Below, in pieces: positions 47,861 to 57,244 of a stretch of 64,000 bases of DNA. The stretch is from Acidobacteriota bacterium (GTDB taxonomy: Bacteria > Acidobacteriota > Terriglobia > Terriglobales > Acidobacteriaceae): positions 1-64,000 of the forward strand of contig JAEYQK010000039.1 in NCBI GenBank assembly GCA_023410055.1, given 5' to 3'. Position numbers and translations under genes: made by a program. Numbering within the stretch: position 1 is the first letter of the stretch; each line of letters begins with the position of its first letter. Below the pieces are notes generated by a model. It was not told the DNA's origin. It searched no databases and saw nothing but the letters and a program-made list of their open reading frames with translations.

Positions 47861-49711
47861 TTAGTGCAGCACGAACCGCCCGTGCGTATTTGTCGGTTTT
47901 CCGCTCACCAGATGGCTCGCGTCCTCGACCTCCTGTGCAGTTGGGGTGTGCGAGCCGGTAATTCCGTTGTTGCAGAACGGTGCAGCCAGTCCCGGACGCT
48001 TGCCGGTTCTCCAGTAATCCTTCAAGCAACCGTTGAGCGCATCGGCGCCTTTGTTGATGTCGTTGGACATGCGCGCCATGATCATCAGCCAGAATACGGA
48101 GTTGTTGATTTCTTCGTATTCCTTCAGGTCCGAGCCCCAGGCATGGAGATGCGTGGCATCGACGGTGAGGTCGGCGTCCCCCTTGCCGATTGGCGGACTG
48201 AGAATTGAGTCTTCCAGCCAGACGACACCAGCGCCCTTCGTCAAGTGACGCAAGCGGATTTCGGCTTCGCGAGCTGAGTGTCCTTTGTGCTGGAGGTTGG
48301 AAAAGATGTATTTGGCGAAGCGGGCCGTCGACCAGCCTGGCATGTCCACGTCGTAACCGAAGTACGTCTTGGCTTTGAAGGTCTCGGCAAGTTTCGTAAA
48401 TTGCGCCGAATAGCATGCGTCCATGAACACAAACCCGTCAGGCGCGCCATGACCGCCCAGCGCCACTTCAAAGAACTTCGGCCACAACAGGGGGAAGCAG
48501 AAGGCGAAGTCTCCCTCACGTTCGAGGCATCCGGTGGAAACTCCGGCGCGCGCAGCTTCTGGAACACCTTGTTCCTGGAGCATGCGTGCAAGTGCTTCGG
48601 ACGCCTGTTTGCTCGTAATCGCTCCCGGGCGCTTGTCCATAGCACGGGCAGCGACCAGGCCGGCAGCAGCAACCGCGTTCAGTTTGTCTTCGGGCGATCC
48701 CGGCGCTCCGTGCGTGCCGAAATAGATAACGGACGGCTTGCTTTGCAGGGCACGGAAAATGGCGCCAGGCGTCGCCTCATCGTCAATGAGCGAAGTGACC
48801 TCGTATTTGGCTTTGTCGCGAAGGATGTTGATGATGATCTGCGGATCGTCGCCGAGATCCTTAAAGGTCGAGGTCTTGCCGGTGATTTCTCCGAACTGCG
48901 GCTTGCTCGAATCACCTTTCTTCCAGATGGCCGGGTTATACGCGTAGTAGACCTTGGAGTAGAACGGCGATATCACGAGTGCCGTCTTTGATTTCGGAAC
49001 GTCGGGATCACCGGGCGGATTCTGCGGCACGAGCCGAACGCGCGGGTCTGCTGCCAGCGGTGAAACCGGCAGCTTGCCTTGCGAAATAGGCTTCATTGGC
49101 GCCGACTTCGACGCGAACAGAATGTAGACTTTGGGCTTCACGGGCGTTGCCGCCTTCACCGTCATGATCAAGGCCTTGCCACCCGCAACCACTTCGACTT
49201 TTTCGACATCCGGCTGCTTTCGGGCTTCCGTGGCTGCATCCTCGGCTGCGGTGGCGCCGCCCTTTCCTTCATCGAGAGCGCGATTGAAGGCTGCGTAGAT
49301 GGCGTCCATGCCGCCATTCGAGCGCACTCGAACCCATGTCGAAGTGCCGGGTTTGTCGGAGCCTGCCTGAACGGGGAGGGTGAGAGTGTCACCAACGAGT
49401 TGGAACGACTGGTTCTTCAACTCCATCTCGTTCGGTATGTTCAGCGTGATACGTCCGCCGTTCTGGGACCAAGTTCCGTCTTCATTCAGTGGACTTTGGT
49501 TGGGGCCTGTTGCCGCTAGGATCGCCTTACCGTTCTTGCTCAGCTTCAGGGTGACATTGGCTCCCTTGAGAGCTTTCCAGCCGCTGGAGTCTTTCTGATG
49601 CTGCCATACCCCTTCGAGCGAGTCGGCAGCATAAGCAAGCGTTGAGCAGAGGAAAATCGCGATCCAGAAAAGAGAAGACAACAAGCGGCACGGCGGATGA
49701 TGAGGGCCCAT
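47861..49711 (-). CDS. Exported caspase-like (clan CD) cysteine peptidase
   Basis: 616 residues. Sec signal (LFWIAIFLCSTLAYAADS). A lipocalin-like N-terminal beta region (residues ~30-130, GVWQHQKDSSGWKALKG) is followed by two or three beta-rich domains. The peptidase domain has a candidate dyad: His334 in VIYFGTHGAPGS and Cys433 in GFVFMDACYSAQFTKLAET. The H-G...DACYS pairing is typical of C14/C25-type caspase-fold enzymes. GGAGGCTTTGAA precedes ATG 49711. It converges on the RND operon and is preceded by a 273-base gap with nothing recognisable. Function and substrate unknown. Confidence 0.75.
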   Translation of the reverse strand: MGPHHPPCRLLSSLFWIAIFLCSTLAYAADSLEGVWQHQKDSSGWKALKGANVTLKLSKNGKAILAATGPNQSPLNEDGTWSQNGGRITLNIPNEMELKNQSFQLVGDTLTLPVQAGSDKPGTSTWVRVRSNGGMDAIYAAFNRALDEGKGGATAAEDAATEARKQPDVEKVEVVAGGKALIMTVKAATPVKPKVYILFASKSAPMKPISQGKLPVSPLAADPRVRLVPQNPPGDPDVPKSKTALVISPFYSKVYYAYNPAIWKKGDSSKPQFGEITGKTSTFKDLGDDPQIIINILRDKAKYEVTSLIDDEATPGAIFRALQSKPSVIYFGTHGAPGSPEDKLNAVAAAGLVAARAMDKRPGAITSKQASEALARMLQEQGVPEAARAGVSTGCLEREGDFAFCFPLLWPKFFEVALGGHGAPDGFVFMDACYSAQFTKLAETFKAKTYFGYDVDMPGWSTARFAKYIFSNLQHKGHSAREAEIRLRHLTKGAGVVWLEDSILSPPIGKGDADLTVDATHLHAWGSDLKEYEEINNSVFWLMIMARMSNDINKGADALNGCLKDYWRTGKRPGLAAPFCNNGITGSHTPTAQEVEDASHLVSGKPTNTHGRFVLH

Positions 49712-49984
49712 TTCAAAGCCTCCATTATTACGTCGAGAGTAGCTGCACAGAGTCTAGCGGCGAGAGTCTATCGTGGAAAGAGATATTTCCGGCAGTCAGG
49801 GTGAGGACTGCCATCCTTACGGTGTCTGCGCCAAGTGAGGGCTGTCACCACGAGACATGAGCCTACGCTAGCGCCTAGTCGTAGACGCACTGAAAACCGA
49901 AACGCCCTGGGCGGCGGATCGAGAACATGATCGCGATCACGAAAGCTGCGGCTCCAGAAGCCCCTTCTTATCACACAGGATTCT

Positions 49985-50959
49985 TCAAACACGCAGCTTG
50001 CCTAAGGTCTCCTCCACGATTCCGCGAACCAGATCGACTTTGTAGGCGTTACGTTCGAGCGGCTGAGCATCTGCAACACAGGCCTTTGCTGTGTGCGAGA
50101 TCACTTCGGCACTGAGCGGATGACCAGCAAGCTCCTTTTCTGCCTTCTCTGCTCGCCACGGAATTGGCGCAACACCCGAGAGAACGATCCGTGCCGATGT
50201 AACGCGGTCCTTTGCCGGAACCAAAGCCACGGCCACGCCGGCGAGGGCAAAATCCCATGACTGCCGAACGCGCGCCTTGCGGTACTTGCTGCGCAGGCCA
50301 GCAGGTGCGGCAGGCAGGATGATGTCGGTCAGAATCTCGTCATTCTTGAGCACGTTCTCGTGGAGCACATCTTTTTCCGGAAGCACGAAGAACGAATCCA
50401 ACGGGACCACCCGCGCGCCGTTCGGGCCCGCAATGCGAACATGCGCCCCGAGCGCAACTAACGCCGAAGCCGTGTCCGATGGGTGAACCATCACACAGCC
50501 GGAGCTGGCGAACAGGCAATGGTAGTCATTCTCGCCGGCGGCGGCGAAACACATATCTCCGCCTTTGCGCATGCAGTTGAAGTCTCCACGGAAGTACCAG
50601 CAACGAGGCCTCTGGCACAGGTTGCCTCCAATGGTTCCCTGGTTGCGCAGTTGCGGGGTGGAGACTGAATGCGCGGCCTCGGCCAGCACGGCATAGCGTT
50701 CGACGACTGCCGGATGAGCGGCGACCTGCGCCAGCGTGGTCATCGCGCCGATACGCAATCCGCCATCGTTCAGCGGAGTTATGCCTTGCAGTTCGGCGAT
50801 TCCCGTGAGCGAAACGATCTTGCTAGCGCCAACAGCGCCATCGCGGAGACAGCCCAGCAGATCGGTGCCGCCAGCGTGAACTCGGGATCCAGGTGCGCTC
50901 AGTTGCCGAATGGCACTTTCTACAGAGGTGGCACGGACGTATTCGAAATCAGGCAACAT
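49985..50959 (-). CDS. FAD-binding subunit of periplasmic aldehyde oxidoreductase (PaoB-like)
   Basis: 324 residues. FAD domain (VHAGGTDLLGCLRDGAVG, QGTIGGNLCQRPRCWYFRGD). An extra cysteine set, NLCQRPRCWYFRGDFNC and GGDMCFAAAGENDYHCLF, resembles the additional [4Fe-4S] site of PaoB/YagS rather than ordinary xanthine dehydrogenase FAD subunits. It passes electrons from the iron-sulfur clusters to FAD and an acceptor. AGGTGAAATAGCC precedes ATG 50959, 2 bases after the molybdenum subunit stop. Last gene of the operon. Confidence 0.9.
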   Translation of the reverse strand: MLPDFEYVRATSVESAIRQLSAPGSRVHAGGTDLLGCLRDGAVGASKIVSLTGIAELQGITPLNDGGLRIGAMTTLAQVAAHPAVVERYAVLAEAAHSVSTPQLRNQGTIGGNLCQRPRCWYFRGDFNCMRKGGDMCFAAAGENDYHCLFASSGCVMVHPSDTASALVALGAHVRIAGPNGARVVPLDSFFVLPEKDVLHENVLKNDEILTDIILPAAPAGLRSKYRKARVRQSWDFALAGVAVALVPAKDRVTSARIVLSGVAPIPWRAEKAEKELAGHPLSAEVISHTAKACVADAQPLERNAYKVDLVRGIVEETLGKLRV

Positions 50960-50961
50960 GG

Positions 50962-53217
50962 CTATTTCACCTCCCGCTTCGTGGCGAGCAGTTGCAGCAT
51001 CCGCATCGGTGAGATGGGAGTGTCCACAACCCGGACGCCGGTGGCGTTGTAAACCGCGTTGGCGATCGCCGCGGCGGTCGGAATGGTTGCAGGCTCGCCT
51101 AGGCCCTTTGCGCCGACGCTGTTGCATTCAGTATCGTGCGGATCGATGGGCAGACACGTCATCCGTGCCGTCATCTCCATCGCAGTCGGAGGCTTGTAGT
51201 CATGAAGGTTCTGATTGAGAACCTTGCCTGTCAGCGAATCGATACGGCGCTGCTCCGAAAGCGCAAACCCGGTGCCCATCGTCATTCCGCCGAACACCTG
51301 GTTCTCGTACGTGAGGCCGTTCATGACTCGCCCGCTGTCGTGAGCTCCCAGCATGCGCACTAGTTTGACTTCGCCCGTGAGTGTGTTGACCTCGACTTCG
51401 GCAAAGTGAGCGACGAACGGCAGTGGAACCTTTCCTTCCGGGTGCGGAGCGCGCCTGCCGATCGCCATTAGGACCATCCGCGATGCGAGGCCCTTCAGCT
51501 GAGACAACGGAACGGCTTTGCCAGGTTCCGCCTTGGGCCCGACCTTGCCATCTGCCAGGGCCAGTTCCTCTGCCGTGACCTTCAGTTCTTCAGCGGCGAT
51601 TTCCAGCAGTTGGCGACGCACGTCGACGGCTGCGGCCCGCACCGCCGGAGCACATGCGACAACGGTCTGACTGCCACCGCTTGTAGGCGCATATTGCGTG
51701 CTGCCTGTGTCGGCGTATTCAACCTGAATCTTGTCAGGAGAAATCCCAAGCTCCTCGGCAACCACCATCGCCATCACGGTCTTTGTTCCTGTGCCGAGGT
51801 CCGCAGCGCCGATGTTGAGATTCGCACTGCCGTCCGGATACAGCTTCACTGTCGCGGTAGCGCGGGCCTCCCCTTGATAGCCCCACATGCCGGCGGCCAA
51901 ACCAACACCGCGGCGGATGTGACCTTTCTGTTGCGTGCGGCTGCGCGCCTCTCGCCAACCGAATGCCTTGGCACCTTCTTCGAGACACTGTTTCAGTCCG
52001 ATGCTGGTGTAAGGTTTGTCATCTCCCTTGGCGCCCTGGCTATATGTGGCCAAATTCTTGAGCCTGAACTCGAGCGGGTCCATGCCGATCTTCTCGGCCA
52101 GCGCGTCCATCATCTGTTCCAGCGCCCAGGCGCATTGCGGAAAACCGGGCGCGCGCATCGCGCATGAAGGCCCAGCATTGACGTGCACCGTCGTCTCTTC
52201 CGTTTTTGCATTCGGGCATTTGTACAGCTGCATCACCATGTAGCCGACACCGGCCGAATCGGGATAGGCACCCACGACTCCGCTGTTCTTCATGTGCAGC
52301 GCCGTGAGAGTGCCGTCCTTCTTCACGCCGGCTTTGAGAGTCATCACGTCAGCGGGACGGTTACCGGCAGCGACGAGTGTCTCTTCACGAGTCAGGAATA
52401 GCCTCACCGGACGTGCAGCCTGGCGAGCCAGCAAGGCGGCAATCACAACACGCTTGCTTGTACCGAGCTTGCTGCCAAACCCGCCACCCATGTATTGGCA
52501 GATCACTCGCACCGAACTCAGCGGGAGCTTCAGCGAGCTGGCCAGCCCTTGCTGCACATCAAAGACGCCTTGGCTCGAATCCCAGACGGTCAGCCGATTG
52601 CCATCCCAGCGAGCAACCGAGCCGTGCGGTTCCAGCGGCACGTGGATCACGCAGCTGGTCGTGTACGACTGCTCCAGCACGACGTCCGCTTCGGCGAATC
52701 CTTTGGCAACGTCGCCTCGTGATTCATTCTCGGAAAACGAGTTTCCGAACACGTGCAGCTTGGGCGCGCTTGCAGCAAGAGCCTGGGCGGGCTCCAGCAC
52801 AAACGGTAGCTCCTCGTACTCGACCACGATCTCTCGCACAGCCGCGCGCGCTTGCTCGATTGTGTTCGCAGCGACGGCTGCCACTTCGTCTCCGGCAAAA
52901 CGGCAGTGGGGGTCAAAGAGGAGGCTGAGCCGGTTCTGTGGCATTCCGTACCACGGAATCGATGCGCCGGGCGTGTCATTCGTGATGACGGCGTGAACGC
53001 CAGGCATCTTTTCCGCCTTGGTGGTATCGATCCGCTTGACCTTTGCGTGAGCGTACGGGCAGCGCAGAATCGCCCCATGCAGCATGTCGGGAAACGAGAT
53101 GTCCGCGGTGAAGACGGCCGATCCGCTGACGCGCTCATAAGCGTCGATGCGCTGCATCGGCTTGCCGACGACCTTCGTTTCCTGCCAAGGGGCCGGACTG
53201 ACTTGGTCCGTGCTCAT
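50962..53217 (-). CDS. Molybdenum-cofactor-binding aldehyde/xanthine oxidoreductase large subunit (PaoC-like)
   Basis: 751 residues of the xanthine dehydrogenase molybdenum subunit family: N-terminal ATADISF-like FTADISFPDMLHGAILRCPY, GGGFGSKLGTSKRVVIAALL, QVEYADTGSTQYAPTSGGSQ, and the catalytic Glu in GAKGLGEPATIPTAAAIANA. It oxidises aldehydes (or purine-like compounds) at the molybdenum centre. No signal peptide; it presumably leaves the cell with the Tat-bearing small subunit. Start ATG 53217 overlaps the small subunit stop (ATGA) and GGAGGTGCAAA lies upstream. Confidence 0.93.
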   Translation of the reverse strand: MSTDQVSPAPWQETKVVGKPMQRIDAYERVSGSAVFTADISFPDMLHGAILRCPYAHAKVKRIDTTKAEKMPGVHAVITNDTPGASIPWYGMPQNRLSLLFDPHCRFAGDEVAAVAANTIEQARAAVREIVVEYEELPFVLEPAQALAASAPKLHVFGNSFSENESRGDVAKGFAEADVVLEQSYTTSCVIHVPLEPHGSVARWDGNRLTVWDSSQGVFDVQQGLASSLKLPLSSVRVICQYMGGGFGSKLGTSKRVVIAALLARQAARPVRLFLTREETLVAAGNRPADVMTLKAGVKKDGTLTALHMKNSGVVGAYPDSAGVGYMVMQLYKCPNAKTEETTVHVNAGPSCAMRAPGFPQCAWALEQMMDALAEKIGMDPLEFRLKNLATYSQGAKGDDKPYTSIGLKQCLEEGAKAFGWREARSRTQQKGHIRRGVGLAAGMWGYQGEARATATVKLYPDGSANLNIGAADLGTGTKTVMAMVVAEELGISPDKIQVEYADTGSTQYAPTSGGSQTVVACAPAVRAAAVDVRRQLLEIAAEELKVTAEELALADGKVGPKAEPGKAVPLSQLKGLASRMVLMAIGRRAPHPEGKVPLPFVAHFAEVEVNTLTGEVKLVRMLGAHDSGRVMNGLTYENQVFGGMTMGTGFALSEQRRIDSLTGKVLNQNLHDYKPPTAMEMTARMTCLPIDPHDTECNSVGAKGLGEPATIPTAAAIANAVYNATGVRVVDTPISPMRMLQLLATKREVK

Positions 53218-53846
53218 TTTGCACCTCCGCTCTTCCGCAAATCGGCCGCGCGCCGCACTGCTTTGAAAATGTGGTCGTAAGCACCGCAACGACAGAGATT
53301 GCCGCTCATCGCTTCACGGATCATCTCATCGGAGGGATTCTCTTCGCGGCGCAACAGGCCTTCGGCCGCCATCACTTGTCCCGGCGTGCAGAAGCCGCAC
53401 TGAAAACCGTCTTCGTGGACAAATGCCTGCTGCACCGGTCCCAGCTTCTCGCCGTCCATCAAGCCCTCGACGGTGGTGATCTCGTGGCCTTCTGCTTCGA
53501 GTGCCAGCGTCATGCACGCGTAGCGCGGAATGCCGTCGATCAGAACCGTACAAGCGCCACACTCGCCACGCTCGCAGCCCACTTTTGTGCCGGTGAAGCC
53601 GAGCTTCTCGCGCAACACCTGCTGGAGCGTCGCACGGGGCTCCACGCGAACCGAGTACTGGCGTCCATTCACGGCGAGCGTCAGCTTCGGAGCATCAGCG
53701 CTTGCAGCACTCTTGTCAGTGGTCTCTGCCTGTAGGTTGGTTGCAACCGCAGCCCCGATCGCGCCGACGCTGACGGTTCCCAGAAATCCGCGACGTGTTA
53801 CACCCGTCCCGGATTCTTGTGGTTTGCGCTTCTCTTTGTCCTTCAT
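53214..53846 (-). CDS. Tat-exported [2Fe-2S] subunit (PaoA-like)
   Basis: 210 residues. Twin-arginine signal TRRGFLGTVSVGAIGAAVAT, then a plant-type [2Fe-2S] domain (GCERGECGACTVLIDG ... YACMTLA) and a second helical [2Fe-2S] domain (GFQCGFCTPGQVM ... CRCGAYDHI). It carries electrons between molybdenum and FAD subunits and provides the Tat signal for the complex. GAGGACTCC precedes ATG 53846. First gene of the operon; no chaperone gene (paoD-like) is next to it. Confidence 0.93.
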   Translation of the reverse strand: MKDKEKRKPQESGTGVTRRGFLGTVSVGAIGAAVATNLQAETTDKSAASADAPKLTLAVNGRQYSVRVEPRATLQQVLREKLGFTGTKVGCERGECGACTVLIDGIPRYACMTLALEAEGHEITTVEGLMDGEKLGPVQQAFVHEDGFQCGFCTPGQVMAAEGLLRREENPSDEMIREAMSGNLCRCGAYDHIFKAVRRAADLRKSGGAK

Positions 53847-53991
53847 GGAGTCCTCGTTTCTACAGACGTGCAAGCAGTGCCCTCGGTGAGCATTTCCTGA
53901 AATGAATGATAGCTGTCAGACCAGGATAGTTGAACATGCAAGACGTTAAATTACCCCGGGTTGCGTTTCCGAAACGAAACCGACTGCCAAA

Positions 53992-54027
53992 CCCGCTCAA
54001 GCCCCTGGGCACTGGCTTGAGCGAGTT
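53992..54027. repeat. Diverged family B palindrome
   Basis: CCCGCTCAAGCCCCTGGGCA then CTGGCTTGAGCGAGTT. Stem CGCTCAAGCC/GGCTTGAGCG of ten bases. Between the GH43 gene stop and the upstream aldehyde oxidoreductase genes. Confidence 0.65.
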
Positions 54028-54043
54028 TGCGATTTTCGAGTCT

Positions 54044-55687
54044 TTACGGAGTGGCGACTGTAAATGACGCGACTTTCACTTGCCCACCGAGCGCCTGCGT
54101 GGCGTAGTTGAAGATCGCGTATCGAAAGGCCATAAAGAACTGCCAGCGGTCATTCATAGTGAAAGGCTCGCCGATGGGCTGGAACTTCTTCCCGTCCGTG
54201 CTGTAGAAGAATTTCGCCGTCCGCCCCGGAGTATTGGCAGTACCCTGGCCAAAGTGCGGGCGAATGTCCGCCGAGACGCGCAGCCAGATTTTGCCTCCCG
54301 AAATCGGAGCACTCGCCACCTCGGTGCCTGTGCTGGCCGTTTTCCAGTCTCGACCCTTCATCGTGAGGTTGTTTACCATGGCGACTTTGTACTTGCCGCC
54401 ATCGCGCTTTATCCCAACCCAGGCCGAGTCGTCCCTGAGCATCGCCAATCCGGCCCGATCGCCGTCCTTCATCGCCGAATAATCCAGCACGATCGTGGCG
54501 CTCGATTCTGGTCCGAGGATGCGGCGAGTCAGCGTATTTCTCGCCATGTAGAGATCGTCCGTGACCGTGGCTGTCTGAAGTGTGAGACCGTTCTTCACCG
54601 ACCACTTCGTATTGTCCGGATTGTGGTTCCATTCCCAATCGGGGCCGAGCGTGGTGCCTCGGAATGAGTCCGTGCCCGTGCGCGGCTTCACCGGACGCGG
54701 CGGCAGCGGATAAGGATAGCTCGCCTGCCACGTATTGTTCGGAGCCTCCAGCACCGGCCATCCTTCGGCGTCCCACTTCATCGGAGCCAGCACCGGAATG
54801 CGCCCGCCCGGATACGCATCGAGGAAGCCCATGTAATACCAGTCGCCTTTTTGCGTCTGCACGATGCCGCCTTGATGAGGATAGCCGGCGTTCGGCAGCG
54901 GACTGACTACGTCCACCGCGAACTTGTGCAACGTGTAAGGGCCGAACGGTCCGGTTGTCGATCTCAGAACGTACTCCGCATTGGCCGGACGGGTGATGAA
55001 TATGTAGTAGTTGCCGTTGATCTTGTAGAAGCGCGAGCCTTCGATCATCCCAAGTTCTTTGGGTGACTCAAACACCTGCTGGTGCTTGACTTCCTTCGTT
55101 CCATCGGGCGATAGCTGTGCCACGGAGATCTTCGTGTTCCCGTAGGCAACATACATCGTGTCGTCATCGTCAACGAGCAATCCCGCGTCGTAATAGCAGT
55201 TGTCGATCACGGCATGTTTCTTCCAAGGGCCTTCGGCAGCTGCGGCGCTGAATAGGTGGGTTTTGCCGGAAGCGATGCAGCCGCCCCAGTAGAACGTCTT
55301 GTTGCTCTTGCGATAGCCAAGAAACGATGCCCATGTCCCCTTTACGTAGGCTCTACCGCCGTTCAGGTCATACTCCGGCCCGAAGTCCAGCACCGGCACC
55401 GAGTGGCCAACGTACTCCCAGTTCACGAGATCGTACGACCGCAGAATAGGCGCGCCCGGAGAGTAATGCATGTTCGACGCAGAATAGTAGTAGGTGTCGC
55501 CGACGCGGATGATATCGATATCCGCCAGGTCTTCCCACAACACGGGATTCTGAAAGGTCTTGGGCTGGGACTCATCCGCTGGCTTAGGCTCTTCGCCCAT
55601 TGCGTTGCCTGCCAAGACAAGCATGCAAACCACTAAGAACAAAGCAGAAACAGAGCTCGTCAGAATATTGCGATGTCGGGTGCGCAT
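54044..55687 (-). CDS. Exported GH43-family glycosidase
   Basis: 547 residues. Signal peptide (SSVSALFLVVCMLVLAGNAM). A five-bladed propeller catalytic domain (~residues 45-320) follows with the three expected acids: Asp in NPVLWEDLADIDIIRVGDTY, Asp in NCYYDAGLLVDDDDTMYVAY, and Glu in ELGMIEGSRFYKINGNYYIF. A C-terminal concanavalin-like (GH43 C2/DUF1349) domain (~340-545, DSFRGTTLGPDWEWNHNPDN) follows. It probably trims xylan, arabinan or related side chains; substrate not fixed. Not operonic; gap before the start is unmarked. Confidence 0.9.
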   Translation of the reverse strand: MRTRHRNILTSSVSALFLVVCMLVLAGNAMGEEPKPADESQPKTFQNPVLWEDLADIDIIRVGDTYYYSASNMHYSPGAPILRSYDLVNWEYVGHSVPVLDFGPEYDLNGGRAYVKGTWASFLGYRKSNKTFYWGGCIASGKTHLFSAAAAEGPWKKHAVIDNCYYDAGLLVDDDDTMYVAYGNTKISVAQLSPDGTKEVKHQQVFESPKELGMIEGSRFYKINGNYYIFITRPANAEYVLRSTTGPFGPYTLHKFAVDVVSPLPNAGYPHQGGIVQTQKGDWYYMGFLDAYPGGRIPVLAPMKWDAEGWPVLEAPNNTWQASYPYPLPPRPVKPRTGTDSFRGTTLGPDWEWNHNPDNTKWSVKNGLTLQTATVTDDLYMARNTLTRRILGPESSATIVLDYSAMKDGDRAGLAMLRDDSAWVGIKRDGGKYKVAMVNNLTMKGRDWKTASTGTEVASAPISGGKIWLRVSADIRPHFGQGTANTPGRTAKFFYSTDGKKFQPIGEPFTMNDRWQFFMAFRYAIFNYATQALGGQVKVASFTVATP

Positions 55688-56294
55688 TAACTCTCCACAG
55701 AGCCGATCCAGCTTCGGTTTTGCCGAGCACCGAAGAAACCTCCAGAGCTCAGCATCAATGTCATAAGTGCCGGATTCGGCGTATACAGGAGCATTCTAAG
55801 CTGCTCTTCAGATTATCAAGCAGAAGAATGAGGAACGCCCATTGCGTGCTTCGGCCACTGTGCCCGGCGACAAGTCAAGAGGGCGATTCCCTCCAACCGT
55901 TCGTAACTACCTGATTCCAGACCAGATCGAGTTGAGCGCTGCTTGTCGGCTTCCACCCTCCCAATCTGCTAACCTCAATACAGAGCGGGATTCAACGCCA
56001 CCTCGCCGCAACGCGTCGCCCACAAACGCCCCCGCGCAAGTCGTTTGTTTTCCGAATTTTGCGTGTAAGTCCTTTAGATCGCTGAATGTAGCGGCAAAAA
56101 GCGGCTAAGTATCATTGTTTGCAACAAATCACTGACTGGAGGGGGGAGAGGGGGTACGGTACAGACCGGGGACATCCCTGACAGAACCTCCTGGGTAACG
56201 ATCCATCGTCCGAACCGGCCTCCCCTGGAACGCAGCGGCAATCCCCTCACGCGCCTCCGAGTTCAAAACAATATCGGCCTCGGAGGGCATTCAA
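55688..56294. other. Long intergenic region with possible IS/gene remnant
   Basis: The region 55688-56128 holds nothing I recognise. From 56129 to 56290 (minus) there is an ATG-started frame of 53 codons, MPSEADIVLNSEAREGIAAA then FQGRPVRT, vaguely like an enoyl-CoA-hydratase C-terminus. The plus-strand text near 56161-56185 (ACAGACCGGGGACATCCCTG) looks like the end of an acidobacterial IS. Both are weak resemblances. Confidence 0.3.
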
Positions 56295-57242
56295 ATGAAG
56301 GTTGGGGTGGTCGGCGCGGGGGCCGTCGGTCGGGCCTGTTTCCTGTCCATGGTATTGCGGAGCTCCGCGCGCGAGATCGTGCTTGTAAACAGAAACCGCA
56401 AGCGCGCAGAAGGCGTCGTCACAGATACTCGCTATGGCGCCGTCCTTTCGCCTGGAGTAAACGTAAGCACGGGAGATTACTCAGACCTCGCCGACTGCAA
56501 GCTGGTGATGATAACCGCCGGGGTCAACGAAAAGGGGGGCGGCGCAACGAATCGCAGCGATCCCAAAGGCCGATTGCGCATGTTGCAGTCGAACGCGGAA
56601 GTCTATCAACAAATCGTTCCGCAGATCAGGCGAGCAGCTCCCGACTGCGTCATCCTTGTCGTAACTGATCCGCCGGACCCTCTGGCCGACGTTGTTCGCA
56701 CGCTGGGGCACGAACGCGTCCTGAGTACCGGCACCTATCTCGACAGCCTGCGCTTCCGTTATCACTTGGCCAGGCGCCTGAAAGTCAATCCCGATTCGGT
56801 GGACGCCTTCGTTCTCGGTGAGCACGGCACGTCTGAAGTATTCGTGTGGTCGTCGGCACGCGTGGGCGGCACACCTGTAATGCCGTTACTCACCCCGGCA
56901 GGCGGGCAGCCAGATCGCGTACGCGCTGAAATTGAAGAGGAAGTCCGTTACGCAAATATCACGATCATCGAGGGGATTGATGCGAGTCAGTATGGTATCG
57001 GCATAGTCTGCGCGCGAATGTCGGAGATGGTTCTTCGCGATGAACGCTCGGTCATTCCCGTCGGCAAGTACCACGAGAAGTTCGGCGTGACACTCTCTCT
57101 GCCGAGCGTAGTCGGGCGGAACGGCGTCGAGCGTGTCATTGAACCCGAATTGTCCGCCGCCGAAACGGACGCACTTGCGCGCAGTGCGAAAGCGATTCGC
57201 GATTCTCTGGCTTCCGTGGACCTAAGTGCTCGGGCCGCGTAG
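56295..57242 (+). CDS. L-lactate/malate-dehydrogenase-like NAD-dependent dehydrogenase
   Basis: 315 residues. Rossmann GVVGAGAVGRACF, substrate loop AGVNEKGGGATNRSDPKGRL, Arg in TYLDSLRFRYHLARRL, and the catalytic His in VLGEHGTSEVF are present. The usual VVTNPVDVL is VVTDPPDPL here, so the conserved Asn that orients substrate is Asp; substrate preference may differ from lactate. CGGAGGGC precedes ATG 56295. Its stop is 2 bases before the GTG of the DUF1275 gene, so they are co-transcribed. Confidence 0.85.
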   Translation: MKVGVVGAGAVGRACFLSMVLRSSAREIVLVNRNRKRAEGVVTDTRYGAVLSPGVNVSTGDYSDLADCKLVMITAGVNEKGGGATNRSDPKGRLRMLQSNAEVYQQIVPQIRRAAPDCVILVVTDPPDPLADVVRTLGHERVLSTGTYLDSLRFRYHLARRLKVNPDSVDAFVLGEHGTSEVFVWSSARVGGTPVMPLLTPAGGQPDRVRAEIEEEVRYANITIIEGIDASQYGIGIVCARMSEMVLRDERSVIPVGKYHEKFGVTLSLPSVVGRNGVERVIEPELSAAETDALARSAKAIRDSLASVDLSARAA

Positions 57243-57244
57243 GC

